DNA from: Cladorhizidae sp. MBARI D1340-BT2
Taxonomy: Eukaryota > Porifera > Demospongiae > Poecilosclerida > Cladorhizidae
Reading direction: 5' to 3'
DNA length: 64,000 nt
NCBI GenBank assembly: GCA_028752905.1
Contig: JAQNBH010000013.1
Coordinates: 15,064,816 to 15,128,815 of the forward strand
Position 1 is the stretch's first letter; the number at the start of each line of letters is the position of its first letter. Below are positions 63,941-64,000 of the stretch, one piece after another. The position numbers were made by a program, and so were the translations under genes. The notes beneath the pieces were generated by a model, which saw nothing but the letters and a program-made list of their open reading frames with translations, was not told the DNA's origin and made no database searches.

Positions 63941-64000
63941 TAATATGTTTCTCATTTCCCCCCCAAAAATCTTGTTATTTTGCCGTAAAGCTCATAACTT
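63915..64000. repeat. Partial monomer U67, start of D segment
   Basis: First 86 bases of the next monomer, with CTAGATATT and a C7A5 tract as in P. The window ends before the site that would decide its type. The array continues to the right. Confidence 0.9.

Larger units (their letters stand above)
1..64000. repeat. Satellite DNA array, 911-bp monomer with 1078-bp variants
   Basis: The same 911-bp sequence recurs head-to-tail across the whole window, seen most easily from the motif GGTCTATAATATG, which falls at 51, 962, 1873, 2784, 3862 and so on to 63935. All copies face the same way. There are 67 complete monomers plus partial copies at both edges; 17 of the steps are 1078 bp because of an extra 167 bp. 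Copies differ by scattered substitutions, by the length of a C-run/A-run (C7A5, C7A4, C7A6, C8A4, C9A4, C10A4) and by rare indels of 1-3 bases. Neither array edge is in the window, so the true size is unknown. Known biology: arrays of this size and homogeneity occur in eukaryotic centromeric, pericentromeric or subtelomeric heterochromatin. I do not recognise the family and give it no name. Confidence 0.97.

Noticed and set aside
1..64000. CRISPR array
   Set aside because: Repeats are 911 bp with no short repeat/unique spacer alternation, and there are no cas genes.
1..64000. Ribosomal DNA intergenic spacer repeats
   Set aside because: Spacer arrays are interrupted by rRNA genes within about 10 kb or so in most eukaryotes; none is seen in 64 kb and no rRNA sequence is recognisable.
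1..64000. Tandem array of transposable elements
   Set aside because: There are no long terminal or inverted terminal repeats bounding a unit, no target-site duplications, and no transposase, reverse transcriptase or integrase frames. The 911-bp units abut without gaps.
1..64000. Assembly artefact from looping one repeat
   Set aside because: Monomers carry many different private variants in an ordered mosaic, which a simple looped artefact would not make. Local miscounts, especially in the near-identical U42-U45 run and in C-tract lengths, cannot be excluded without reads.

Overview
The whole 64-kb window is one uninterrupted satellite DNA array. I see no protein gene, RNA gene, mobile element or CRISPR array in it. 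The basic monomer is 911 bp and AT-rich, repeated head-to-tail in one orientation: a 30-base partial copy at the left edge, 67 complete monomers (numbered U0 to U66), and an 86-base start of U67 at the right edge. The numbers close: 67 x 911 + 17 x 167 + a net 8 bases of small indels equals the distance from the start of U0 (31) to the start of U67 (63915). Monomers are nearly identical, most differing at only a handful of sites. An array this long and homogenised points to eukaryotic heterochromatin, and a centromere or pericentromere is plausible. The sequence alone does not name the organism. A plant or an animal is possible; a bacterium is very unlikely.

Inside one monomer there is older nested structure. 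A 388-bp segment (D) has no visible internal repeat and is followed by three diverged repeats: A (174 bp), B (164 bp) and C (185 bp). Each of these splits into two halves of 70-95 bp that open with a CTTGAT-like motif; five of the six carry CACACTTCACTG. The monomer therefore seems to have grown from an 85-90 bp ancestral tandem repeat joined to an unrelated D segment.

At 17 places a monomer is followed by an extra 167 bp, a direct tandem duplication of the C1-C2-start-of-D part, always with the same breakpoints. This makes a 1078-bp monomer. These duplications cut the array into 17 blocks of 1 to 13 monomers, with sizes such as 1989 bp (911+1078) and 2900 bp (911+911+1078), which recur.

Diagnostic variants sort the monomers into types. 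P has ACCTAAAA; Q has CTACTCTTTACCC; R has ACCCAAAA with CAAGGTATGG; S has AACGTTTC and CACATGAT; T has ATGACCG and GGTAATTT. One monomer, U47, is intermediate (X). In order, with * for a following 167-bp duplication: P S P R* | P P P/R R R P* | P T P Q* | P P Q* | P S Q* | P Q* | P R* | P P Q* | P P R* | P P R R* | P Q* | P T P R* | T P Q Q Q Q S* | X T P Q Q S S S S R P R R* | P P/R R* | P/R R R* | P/R* | U67 partial. No fixed higher-order repeat runs through the window. The pattern looks like repeated unequal exchange, local amplification and segmental duplication. Nothing 'works together' as genes here; any function would be in chromatin or chromosome structure.
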